Shown in pieces: positions 56,553-64,000 of a stretch of 64,000 bases of DNA (its first letter is position 1; each line of letters starts with the position of its first letter). Location: assembly GCF_014217875.1 (NCBI RefSeq), contig NZ_CP059060.1, forward strand, positions 1,922,001 to 1,986,000, given 5' to 3'. Under the pieces are notes generated by a model, which saw only the letters and a program-made list of their open reading frames with translations, did not search any database and was not told where the DNA came from. Both the position numbers and the translations under genes were made by a program. Source of the DNA: Synechococcus sp. LTW-R (lineage in GTDB: Bacteria; Cyanobacteriota; Cyanobacteriia; PCC-6307; Cyanobiaceae).

Positions 56553-56558
56553 CTGTTG
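56535..56558. repeat. 24-bp palindrome at the ureG stop
   Basis: CAACAGCTACC-GA-GGTAGCTGTTG has 11-bp perfect arms and a two-base centre. There is no T run, so it is not a normal terminator. It could be a protein-binding site for the urtA promoter, which follows. Confidence 0.55.
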
Positions 56559-56562
56559 ATCT

Positions 56563-56576
56563 GTTGCCGTTGATAC
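56563..56576 (+). promoter_or_regulatory. NtcA-like box upstream of urtA
   Basis: GTT-GCCGTTGA-TAC, one mismatch from consensus, about 158 bp before the urtA ATG. Urea transporter genes are NtcA-regulated in other cyanobacteria. Confidence 0.4.
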
Positions 56577-56733
56577 GGCGCAAAAGTCGCCGAATTCTTT
56601 TTGAATTTGACTCAAGTCTGGCTGGACTCGTAATTGTCGATTTGGTGCTGATTGCTACCTGGGAAGCCCTGCCTCGATCAATACATTCCTCTTACCGCTG
56701 AACGACGGCGGCGGCCTTCATTGATTCAAAGTT

Positions 56734-58038
56734 ATGGCATCTCCTTTGATGCGCAAGTCTTCGTTGCGTCTGCTGACCGGTGCAACGGCCCTCGCTACTT
56801 CGCTGAGCTTGGTGGCCTGTGGTGGCGGTGACTCCGCCTCCAATGTTCAGTACGACGACACCGTCAAAGTCGGGATCCTTCACTCCTTGACCGGCACGAT
56901 GGCGATTTCGGAGTCCACTCTGGTGGACACCGAAAAGATGGCCATTGATGAGATCAATGCCGCCGGTGGTGTCACCGTTGACGGCAAGAAATACAAAATT
57001 GACTACATCGTTGAAGACGGCGCATCCGATTGGCCGACCTTTGCTGAGAAGTCCAAGAAGCTGATCGATCAGGACAAGGTTCCTGTGGTCTTCGGTGGTT
57101 GGACCTCCGCCAGCCGCAAGGCGATGCTGCCCGTCTACGAGTCTAAGGACGCCTTCCTCTACTACCCGATTCAGTACGAGGGTCAGGAGTGTTCCAAGAA
57201 CATCTTCTACACCGGTGCAACTCCGAACCAGCAGTCGGAGCCCGCCACCGAGTTCATGTTTAAGAAGTCGCCTGCCGCTGGCAAGCCCTTCTTCCTCGTG
57301 GGATCCGACTACGTCTTCCCCCGCACCTCCAACACCATCACCAAGCAGCAGCTCAAGTCGCTGGGCGGCAAGGTTGTGGGTGAGGACTACCTGCCTCTCG
57401 GTAACACCGAAGTGGCTCCGATCATCGCCAAGATCAAGAAGGCGATGCCCAATGGTGGTGTGATCATCAACACCCTGAATGGTGACCAGAACGTTGCTTT
57501 CTTCAAGCAGATCCAGGACGCCGGTCTGACCCCGGCCAATGGCTACTACGTGATGAGCTACTCCATCGCGGAAGAAGAGATCAGCACCATTGGACCTGAG
57601 TTCCTCGAGGGCCACTACGGCGCTTGGAACTACATGATGTCGATCGACACCCCGGCATCGAAGAAGTTCGCCGCTGACTTCAAGAAGAAGTACGGCAGCG
57701 ATCGCATGGTCGCTGACCCGCAGGAGTCGGCCTACAACATGGTCTACCTCTGGAAGGCCGCCGTCGAGAAGGCCAACAGCTTCGATGACAACAAGGTCCG
57801 CGAAGCCCTGATCGGCATCGAATTCGATGCACCCCAGGGCAAGGTCAAGGTGATGCCCAACCATCACCTCTCCCAGACCGTGCGCATCGGTGAGATCACC
57901 AAGGACGGTCAGTTCAAGATCCTCCAGTCCACCAACGGTCCTGTGGCTCCTCAGGCCTGGAACCAGTACGAGCCCAGCTCCAAGGGTTACGCCTGCGACT
58001 GGACGGACGCCAAGAAGGGTGAGCGCTACAAGCTCTGA
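56734..58038 (+). CDS. urtA: urea ABC transporter substrate-binding lipoprotein
   Basis: UrtA captures urea in the periplasm for UrtBCDE. It is a 434-residue type 1 binding protein with lipobox LVAC (Cys29), then TVKVGILHSLTGTMAISEST, VFGGWTSASRKAMLPVYE and YYPIQYEGQECSKNIFYTGA, all typical of UrtA rather than of the related branched amino acid receptors. A hairpin with T run follows it before urtB. Codon use suggests high expression. Confidence 0.95.
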   Translation: MASPLMRKSSLRLLTGATALATSLSLVACGGGDSASNVQYDDTVKVGILHSLTGTMAISESTLVDTEKMAIDEINAAGGVTVDGKKYKIDYIVEDGASDWPTFAEKSKKLIDQDKVPVVFGGWTSASRKAMLPVYESKDAFLYYPIQYEGQECSKNIFYTGATPNQQSEPATEFMFKKSPAAGKPFFLVGSDYVFPRTSNTITKQQLKSLGGKVVGEDYLPLGNTEVAPIIAKIKKAMPNGGVIINTLNGDQNVAFFKQIQDAGLTPANGYYVMSYSIAEEEISTIGPEFLEGHYGAWNYMMSIDTPASKKFAADFKKKYGSDRMVADPQESAYNMVYLWKAAVEKANSFDDNKVREALIGIEFDAPQGKVKVMPNHHLSQTVRIGEITKDGQFKILQSTNGPVAPQAWNQYEPSSKGYACDWTDAKKGERYKL

Positions 58039-58068
58039 TCGCCCTCTCCGGCCGCTCTGACTGATGGG

Positions 58069-58095
58069 GGAGTCCTTCCGGGGACTCCTCTTTTT
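58069..58095 (+). terminator. terminator or attenuator between urtA and urtB
   Basis: GGAGTCC, six bases, GGACTCC, then C and TTTTT. A moderate intrinsic terminator, likely letting urtA be made in excess over the membrane and ATPase genes. Confidence 0.75.
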
Positions 58096-58130
58096 CTGCT
58101 TTCTCCCCTGCTTGCCTGCTTCGGATTTCC

Positions 58131-59285
58131 GTGCAACTGCTGTTTGAAAGCCTCTTCAACGGCGTGGCCATCGGCTCGGTGTTGCTGATGGCCGCCCTTG
58201 GACTGGCGATTGTGTTCGGCTTGATGGGGGTGATCAACCTCGCCCATGGCGAGCTGATCATGCTCGGCGCCTACACGACCTACGTCGTGCAGCTGATCTT
58301 CAAGCTGCCGGCCTTTGAACCCGTTTACAACCTCTATGTCTTGGTGGCGATTCCGCTGGCCTTCGTGGTGAGCGGCGTCGTCGGAATCCTCTTGGAGCGG
58401 ACGGTGATTCGCCGTCTCTACGGCAATCCCCTCGAGACCTTGCTGGCGACCTGGGGGGTGAGCCTGATCCTGCAGCAGTTCGTGCGCAGTGTTCCCCTGG
58501 CCACCGCCGCTGGCGTGGTGCTCGCCCTGGTGGTGGGCTTCAGCTTGCCGTTGGTGTTGCCCGCCCCCCTGCTGGAGGGACCGCGGGCGCGACTCGTGCG
58601 TGCCGGTTGTTGGGCGACCTCGGCCTTGGTCGGGGTGCTCTTGGCGGGTGGTCTGGCTTCTCAGATCTCGCGGATTGCCCGCGCCACCTCCAGAAACGTC
58701 GACGTGACTGCGCCGCAATGGATGCGTGGTGGCTTGGAGTGGGCCGATCTCACCCTGCCGGTGCCTCGGCTGGTGATCATTGTGATGACCGTCGTCTCGG
58801 TGCTTGGCGTCACCCTGTTCCTCAACCGCAGTGTTTGGGGAACACGCATCCGCGCCGTGACCCAGAACCGGTCCATGAGTGACTGCCTGGGCATTCCGAC
58901 GGACACCGTCGATGTCCTCACCTTCGGCATTGGTTCTGGACTGGCGGGGATCGCCGGCGTTGCGGTCTCGCTCCTCGGCTCGGTGGGGCCGAATGTCGGC
59001 GGCTCTTACATCGTTGGCTGCTTCATGGTTGTGGTCCTCGGTGGCGTGGGCAATCTCTTTGGCGCCGTCCTGGCGTCATTCACCATTGGATGGCTCACGG
59101 ATCTGATCGGTGCTGGTCGTCTGCTGACGCTCTGGCCTGCGATGCCTTCTCCGCTGGCCGCGACGGTGAAGTTCTTCGCCACGACGAGCATGGCGCAGGT
59201 GATGGTCTTCGCCCTGATCGTTCTGTTCTTGCAGTTCCGTCCCGCGGGCCTCTTCCCGCAGAAGGGACGCATGGTGGAGGCCTGA
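58131..59285 (+). CDS. urtB: urea ABC transporter permease UrtB
   Basis: One of two membrane subunits. GTG 58131 starts QLLFESLFNGVAIGSVLLMA; the 384 residues have about nine membrane helices with GLAIVFGLMGVINLAHGELIM and the EAA-like region GIAGVAVSLLGSVGPNVGGS. The middle contains an extended Arg-rich loop (about residues 155-200). It lies 4 bp before urtC. Confidence 0.95.
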   Translation: MQLLFESLFNGVAIGSVLLMAALGLAIVFGLMGVINLAHGELIMLGAYTTYVVQLIFKLPAFEPVYNLYVLVAIPLAFVVSGVVGILLERTVIRRLYGNPLETLLATWGVSLILQQFVRSVPLATAAGVVLALVVGFSLPLVLPAPLLEGPRARLVRAGCWATSALVGVLLAGGLASQISRIARATSRNVDVTAPQWMRGGLEWADLTLPVPRLVIIVMTVVSVLGVTLFLNRSVWGTRIRAVTQNRSMSDCLGIPTDTVDVLTFGIGSGLAGIAGVAVSLLGSVGPNVGGSYIVGCFMVVVLGGVGNLFGAVLASFTIGWLTDLIGAGRLLTLWPAMPSPLAATVKFFATTSMAQVMVFALIVLFLQFRPAGLFPQKGRMVEA

Positions 59286-59289
59286 ACTG

Positions 59290-60417
59290 ATGTTTCAACG
59301 TTTTCAGCAGTCCCGCTGGCCGCAGCTCCTGCTGTGGGTGCTGATCATTGCCGCGATCGTTGCGGCACCCGCGGTCCTGCCCGTGTTTCGTCTCAACCTG
59401 CTGGGCCGTTTCCTCTCGCTGGCGATTGTTGCTCTGGGCATTGATCTGATCTGGGGCTTCACAGGGCTGCTCAGCCTGGGGCAGGGCATCTTCTTTGCCT
59501 TGGGCGGCTATGCCGCGGCGATGTATCTGCAGCTCAATAGCTCTTCCGGTTTCCCCAATGGCATTCCGGAGTTCTTCGGCCTCTATGGCGTGAAGCAGCT
59601 TCCGGCGTTTTGGCAGCCCTTCCATTCGCCCCTGTTCACCCTGGTGGCGATCTGGTTGATCCCGGCCGTCCTGGCGGCCGTGCTCGGCAACCTGGTGTTT
59701 CGCAACCGCATCAAAGGGGTCTACTTCTCGATCCTGACCCAGGCGGCCCTGCTGGTCTTTTTCAACTTCTTCAACGGCCAGCAAAAACTGATCAACGGCA
59801 CCAACGGTCTCAAGACCGACGTGACCCAGTTGTTTGGCCAGATGGTGGGTTCGCCGGAGATGCAGCGCGGCTTCTTCTGGTTCACAGCGCTGATGGTGAT
59901 CGCGGCCTGGGCCTTTGTGCGCTGGGTGGTGCGCGGTCGCTTTGGCGATGTCTTGATTGCCATTCGCGATGACGAGCCGCGGCTCCGCTTTGCGGGGTTC
60001 AACCCGACCCTCTTCAAGACGATCGTCTTCGCGATTGCCGGTGGTTTGGCCGGCATTGGGGGGGCGCTCTACACGGTGCAATCCGGGATCGTCTCGCCCC
60101 AGTACATGACCGTCCCCTTCTCGATCGAGATGGTGATTTGGGTCGCCGTGGGCGGTCGCGGCACGTTGGTGGGCGCCATCTTGGGTGCCGTCGCGATCAA
60201 CTACGCCAAGAGCCTGGTCAGTGAGGCCATGCCCCAGAGCTGGCTCTTCATCCAAGGCGGCCTGTTCATCTTGGTGGTCACCGCCCTGCCGGAGGGCGTC
60301 ATCGGTTGGTGGCGTAGCGATGGCCCCCGCAACCTGCTCACGCGCCTGGGCATCGCCCGGCGCATTGGCACCTATCCGCAACTGGAACTGGACGGACAAG
60401 AGGAGGTTCAGCCATGA
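59290..60417 (+). CDS. urtC: urea ABC transporter permease UrtC
   Basis: The second membrane subunit, 375 residues, LivM-type. LIWGFTGLLSLGQGIFFALG and the C-terminal GRGTLVGAILGAVAINYAKS are diagnostic; AIRDDEPRLRFAGFNPTLFK is the cytoplasmic loop touching the ATPases. It overlaps urtD by 4 bp (ATGA). Confidence 0.95.
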   Translation: MFQRFQQSRWPQLLLWVLIIAAIVAAPAVLPVFRLNLLGRFLSLAIVALGIDLIWGFTGLLSLGQGIFFALGGYAAAMYLQLNSSSGFPNGIPEFFGLYGVKQLPAFWQPFHSPLFTLVAIWLIPAVLAAVLGNLVFRNRIKGVYFSILTQAALLVFFNFFNGQQKLINGTNGLKTDVTQLFGQMVGSPEMQRGFFWFTALMVIAAWAFVRWVVRGRFGDVLIAIRDDEPRLRFAGFNPTLFKTIVFAIAGGLAGIGGALYTVQSGIVSPQYMTVPFSIEMVIWVAVGGRGTLVGAILGAVAINYAKSLVSEAMPQSWLFIQGGLFILVVTALPEGVIGWWRSDGPRNLLTRLGIARRIGTYPQLELDGQEEVQP

Positions 60418-61169
60418 GTGCCCCCCTGCTTGAACTGCGCGAGATCACCGTCAGCTTTGACGGATTCCTGGCCCTGCGTGATCTCAACCTCAGCCTCCAG
60501 CCCGGAGAGCTGCGGGCGGTTATTGGCCCCAACGGGGCGGGCAAGACCACCTTCTTGGATGTGATCACGGGCAAGACCGCACCCACCGAAGGGGATGTCC
60601 TTTTTCAGGGACGCTCCCTGGTGGGCCGCGCGGAGCACCGCATCGCCAGGTTGGGCATTGGGCGCAAATTCCAGAGCCCCCGCGTTTTTGAGAAGCTCAG
60701 CGTTCAGGAGAATTTGGCCTTGGCGGTGAGTCGCCCCAAGCAGCCCTGGCCTCTCCTGTTTGGTCGCCTCGGCGGCCAGGAGCGAGAGCGGGTGCATCAC
60801 CTGATGGGCATCGTCAATCTGCAGAGCCGTGCGGACTGGGAAGCCGGAGCTCTCTCCCACGGCCAGAAGCAATGGCTCGAGATCGCGATGCTGGTGGGCC
60901 AGGACCCCGACCTGCTGCTGGTGGATGAACCGGTGGCGGGTCTGACCGATGAGGAGACCGACCTCACCGCCGACTTACTCAAGTCCCTTGCCGGTGACCA
61001 CACGGTGCTCGTGATTGAGCACGACATGGAGTTCATCCGTCGCCTGGAGAGTCCTGTGACGGTGCTGCACCAGGGGCATGTGCTCTGTGAAGGAACCATG
61101 GATCAGGTCCAGGCCGATCCCCGGGTGATTGAGGTCTATCTCGGAACATCAGAGGAGGAACAGTCATGA
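60414..61169 (+). CDS. urtD: urea ABC transporter ATP-binding protein UrtD
   Basis: LivG-type ATPase of 251 residues: Walker A GPNGAGKTTFLDVI, signature LSHGQKQWLEIAML (a variant of LSGGQ with His, usual for UrtD), Walker B DLLLVDEPVAGLTDEE and the switch His in VIEHDMEF. It overlaps urtE by 4 bp. Confidence 0.95.
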   Translation: MSAPLLELREITVSFDGFLALRDLNLSLQPGELRAVIGPNGAGKTTFLDVITGKTAPTEGDVLFQGRSLVGRAEHRIARLGIGRKFQSPRVFEKLSVQENLALAVSRPKQPWPLLFGRLGGQERERVHHLMGIVNLQSRADWEAGALSHGQKQWLEIAMLVGQDPDLLLVDEPVAGLTDEETDLTADLLKSLAGDHTVLVIEHDMEFIRRLESPVTVLHQGHVLCEGTMDQVQADPRVIEVYLGTSEEEQS

Positions 61170-61876
61170 CCGCCCTGTTGGAGATCTGTGGGCTGAACAC
61201 CTATTACGGCGAGAGCCACATCCTGCGGGACGTCGACCTCACCGTGAATGCCGGGGAGATGGTCTGCCTGATTGGCCGCAATGGGGTGGGAAAGACCACC
61301 CTGCTGAAGTCGCTCATCGGCCTGCTGCGCGCCCGTCAGGGCTCCATCGGCTTCAACGGTGCTGTCCTGGACCGCCAGGCGCCCCATCAACGGGCGCGCG
61401 CTGGCTTGGGGTATGTGCCGCAGGGACGAGAAATCATCCCGCAACTGACCGTGGAGGAGAACTTGATGCTCGGCATGGAGGCGCTTCCCGGGGGGTTAGC
61501 GCGCCACCGCCGCATTGATCCTTTTGTCTACGAGCTCTTCCCGATCCTGCGGGAGTTCTTGCCCCGTAAGGGTGGGGACCTCAGCGGCGGTCAGCAGCAG
61601 CAGCTGGCGATTGCCCGGGCACTCCTTGGGCAGCCCAAATTGCTGCTGTTGGATGAGCCCACCGAGGGGATTCAGCCCAACATCGTTCAGGACATTGAGT
61701 CCGCGGTGCGCCGGATCATTGCGGAGACCGGCATTGGTGTTCTGCTCGTCGAGCAACACCTCCACTTTGTTCGCCAGGCGGACCGCTACTACGCGATGCA
61801 ACGGGGGGGCATCGTGGCCAGCGGCCCCACCGCCGAGTTGAGCCAAGACGTGGTCAATCGTTTCCTCAGCGTTTGA
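61166..61876 (+). CDS. urtE: urea ABC transporter ATP-binding protein UrtE
   Basis: LivF-type ATPase of 236 residues: Walker A GRNGVGKTTLLKSL, signature LSGGQQQQLAIARAL, Walker B LLLLDEPTEGIQPNIV, and VEQHLHFVRQ. It ends 2 bp before the convergent pabC stop and has no visible terminator of its own. Confidence 0.96.
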   Translation: MTALLEICGLNTYYGESHILRDVDLTVNAGEMVCLIGRNGVGKTTLLKSLIGLLRARQGSIGFNGAVLDRQAPHQRARAGLGYVPQGREIIPQLTVEENLMLGMEALPGGLARHRRIDPFVYELFPILREFLPRKGGDLSGGQQQQLAIARALLGQPKLLLLDEPTEGIQPNIVQDIESAVRRIIAETGIGVLLVEQHLHFVRQADRYYAMQRGGIVASGPTAELSQDVVNRFLSV

Positions 61877-61878
61877 TC

Positions 61879-62700
61879 TCAGTCCGCCACGAGTGGATCA
61901 AAGAGGGCCCTGATCTCCTGCCGGTTGTGGGGGGTTAGGGCTTGGCCATCCAGGCGTTCGATCGGCCTGCAGCTCAGGCTGTTGATCAACAGCCAGCGGT
62001 CGCCGCTTTGGGGTTGGGCCTCGAGCCGCGCTTCCTGGACGAGGCCACGGCTCAGCAGCTGGCCGCGCATCACCCCCGGGAGGCAGCCGCTGCTCAGGGG
62101 TGGCGTGAGCCATTGGCCCTGGCGTTGCACCAGCAGGTTGGCGGCGGTTCCGCAGCAGAGTTCACCGCTCGTGCTGAGGAGCAGGGCGTCATCGGCTCCT
62201 GCCATTTGGGCTTCGCGGCGGGCCTGGATACCTTGCCCGTAGGCAAAGGTCTTGCATTGGCTCAGGCGGCTGGAGCCGTTGCGCCGCTCATGGCGACTCA
62301 CGATTGCCCGCACGGCTGAAAACTGGGGGGTGGTCGCACTGAGCTGCAGCCAGAAGCGCGGCGCGAGGGACTCCGGGCGGTCCAGACCGCGGCCGCCACT
62401 GCCTCCACTCCAGTTCAGCCGCAGGGCGCCATGGCCATCGGGTAGATCGCAACGGGCAATCGCCTCCTCCACCAGCGGTTCGACCACGGCCGCCTGGGGC
62501 GGCTCGGGTAGGCCCAGCAGCGCCGCACTCTGGCGCCAGCGCTCGAGGTGGGGCTCCAGCAACCGGGCGCGTCCATCCAGCACCAGCACCGTTTCAAACA
62601 GACCGTCGGCCAGCAGGAGACCGCGGTCATTGAGGGGGAGTTCGGGCGCGTTCGCCTCCACCCAGCGGCCATCGATCCAGCTCAGGCTGCGGCCCTTCAT
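61879..62700 (-). CDS. pabC: class IV aminotransferase, probable aminodeoxychorismate lyase
   Basis: A PLP enzyme of fold type IV, 273 residues: WIDGRWVEANAPELPLNDRG at the start, LFETVLVLDGRARLLEPHLE, and the catalytic Lys in LSQCKTFAYGQGIQARREA. LLLSTSGELCCGTAANLLVQ binds the cofactor phosphate. Linkage to the following pabB (4-bp overlap) supports a role in splitting aminodeoxychorismate to p-aminobenzoate for folate; a branched-chain or D-amino acid transaminase is the alternative. Confidence 0.85.
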   Translation of the reverse strand: MKGRSLSWIDGRWVEANAPELPLNDRGLLLADGLFETVLVLDGRARLLEPHLERWRQSAALLGLPEPPQAAVVEPLVEEAIARCDLPDGHGALRLNWSGGSGGRGLDRPESLAPRFWLQLSATTPQFSAVRAIVSRHERRNGSSRLSQCKTFAYGQGIQARREAQMAGADDALLLSTSGELCCGTAANLLVQRQGQWLTPPLSSGCLPGVMRGQLLSRGLVQEARLEAQPQSGDRWLLINSLSCRPIERLDGQALTPHNRQEIRALFDPLVAD

Positions 62701-64000
62701 CCCAGGGCCTCCAGCAGCGGGTTCAGCTTCCAGCCCAATTCGTCGGCTTCGGCCTGGGGATCGGAGTCAGCGACGATGCCGCAGCCCGCATGGCAGCGCA
62801 GGGTGGTGCCGTGTTGGAGCACGGTGCGGATCAGGATGCTGCTGTCGAAGCTGCCATCCCAATCCCGCCGAAGCAAGGAGCCGCAGTAGGGCCCCCGCGC
62901 CACCGGCTCCAGTTCGGCGATGCGCTGGCAGGCCCGCAGCTTCGGTGCCCCGGTGATGGAGCCCCCCGGCCAGCAGGCCTGCAGGAGGTCGACCCAACTG
63001 GTGCCCGCCCGCAGTTGGCCGGTGACCACCGAGGTGAGGTGGTGGACCTGGGCGTAGCTCTCGAGGCCCACCAATTGCGGTACCTGGATCGAGCCGCTCT
63101 CGCAGACGCGGCCGAGGTCGTTGCGCAAGAGATCGACGATCATCACGTTCTCGGCGCGGTCCTTGCTGCTGCAGACCAACTCCGCCGCCTGATCGGCGTC
63201 TTGCTGGGTATCGACCATGCGCGGCCGGGTGCCTTTAATCGGGCGCGTTTCGACCTTGCCGCTTGGGCTGACCTGCAGGAAGCGTTCCGGCGAGGCCGAG
63301 ATCACCGCTTCCCCGGGGGCGACCACGAGGCCGGCAAAGGGGGCTGGGCAGCGCCGCCGCAAACGCTCAAACAGGCCCAAGGGTTCAGCGGGGGCCTCCA
63401 GTGGACTGGAGCAGCAGGCCGTGAGGTTCGCCTGAAAGATGTCGCCGCTGGCGATGCGTTCACGGATCCGCTGGACCCCTGCGCTGAATTCTTCCGGGCT
63501 GCTGTGCCAGTGCCAGTGGGAAATAGGCGTTGGCTCCGTGGGGTTGGCCTGGGTTCCAGCCAGTGCCTCCGCCCAGGTGGCCATGGCCTCCAGACGTGTG
63601 GGGTCGAGCCCCTCCAGCCAGAGCCTCTGCTCCTGCAGGTCGAAGCGAAAGATCGGATCGTGGCGGGCGATCCAGAGGGTCGCCATCGCATCGGCCTTCC
63701 AGTGGGCCGAAGGTTCCACCCAGGCGGCGGCTTCGTAGCTGAGCCAGCCGCACCAATGCCCCTCCCCCAGCTGGCGCAACGCCGTGAAGGGATTGCGACT
63801 GCCGCTCTCCTCCGGGAGGCCGCGGCAGACGATCTGCTCGAGCGGATCGGCGGCCAAGCTGGCCCAGCGCCCCAGGCTGCTGCCGTCCCCATCGAGCCAG
63901 ATCAGCCCCTCCGAGCCGAAGCGCGCGGCGAGGTGGCGGGCGAGGTCAGCGGGTTCGATCCAGGGGAGCGGCCGTTGGCTGGGCTGTGGAGCGCTGCCCA
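62697..64000 (-). CDS. pabB: aminodeoxychorismate synthase component I, N-terminus cut by window edge
   Basis: Chorismate-binding enzyme making aminodeoxychorismate with glutaminase PabA. The visible 434 residues stay open to the right edge; a TTG at 63857 is not a true start, because family-like sequence (DGDGSSLGRWASLAADP) continues upstream of it. Core motifs are IFQANLTACCSSPL, ASPERFLQVSPSGKVETRPIKG, VMIVDLLRNDLGRVCESGS and GGSITGAPKLRACQRI. The related TrpE is less likely given the pabC partner. Confidence 0.88.
   Translation of the reverse strand, partial: GSAPQPSQRPLPWIEPADLARHLAARFGSEGLIWLDGDGSSLGRWASLAADPLEQIVCRGLPEESGSRNPFTALRQLGEGHWCGWLSYEAAAWVEPSAHWKADAMATLWIARHDPIFRFDLQEQRLWLEGLDPTRLEAMATWAEALAGTQANPTEPTPISHWHWHSSPEEFSAGVQRIRERIASGDIFQANLTACCSSPLEAPAEPLGLFERLRRRCPAPFAGLVVAPGEAVISASPERFLQVSPSGKVETRPIKGTRPRMVDTQQDADQAAELVCSSKDRAENVMIVDLLRNDLGRVCESGSIQVPQLVGLESYAQVHHLTSVVTGQLRAGTSWVDLLQACWPGGSITGAPKLRACQRIAELEPVARGPYCGSLLRRDWDGSFDSSILIRTVLQHGTTLRCHAGCGIVADSDPQAEADELGWKLNPLLEALG

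Overview
The window is chromosome of a high-GC picocyanobacterium of the Synechococcus/Cyanobium type. Psb27, a Tic20-like protein, a DUF3134 protein, phytol kinase, a group 2 sigma factor and a cyanobacterial nitrate/nitrite/cyanate/urea gene set (nrtP-narB, ferredoxin-dependent nirA, focA, cynS, ureDABC/EFG, urtABCDE) support this. The assignment comes from gene content and order; no database was searched.

Layout. 1-4.1 kb: lower-GC accessory DNA with the end of an SPFH/prohibitin-like gene, a putative DNA-binding protein coupled to a 55-residue protein, a ladder of about 14 diverged 21-29 bp repeats, a tyrosine recombinase with a replaced catalytic arginine, and a tRNA-3'-end-like fragment that may be an attachment site. 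4.1-18.5 kb: housekeeping genes (small membrane proteins, mraY, argG, rpsF, aroE, dnaK, pstS, psb27, purU, an O-antigen-ligase-like protein, a radical SAM protein). 18.6-21.1 kb: a surface or secretion module, an intimin-type inverse-autotransporter barrel with no passenger followed by a Ser/Thr-rich secreted protein. 21.1-32.1 kb: ClC transporter, acnB, DAHP synthase, a CIRCE element in front of an unknown gene, phytol kinase, sigma factor, ppk and an MFS transporter.

32.2-61.9 kb is a nitrogen-assimilation block. It encodes molybdenum cofactor synthesis (moaC, moeA, moaE, moaD, moaB, moaA, mobA), nitrate uptake and reduction (nrtP, narB, narM-like), cyanase, nitrite transport and reduction (focA, nirA), siroheme supply (cbiX/sirB-like chelatase and cobA), urease with its accessory proteins, and the urea ABC transporter. 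Perfect GTA-N8-TAC NtcA boxes lie upstream of nrtP and cynS, with one-mismatch versions upstream of nirA, mobA, ureE/ureD and urtA. The window ends in pabC and a truncated pabB.

The items most worth following up are the recombinase/repeat element, the passenger-less inverse autotransporter pair, the CIRCE-controlled unknown gene, a Shine-Dalgarno built into a terminator stem, a frameshifted secreted gene beside ureC, and several small proteins inside the nitrogen cluster.
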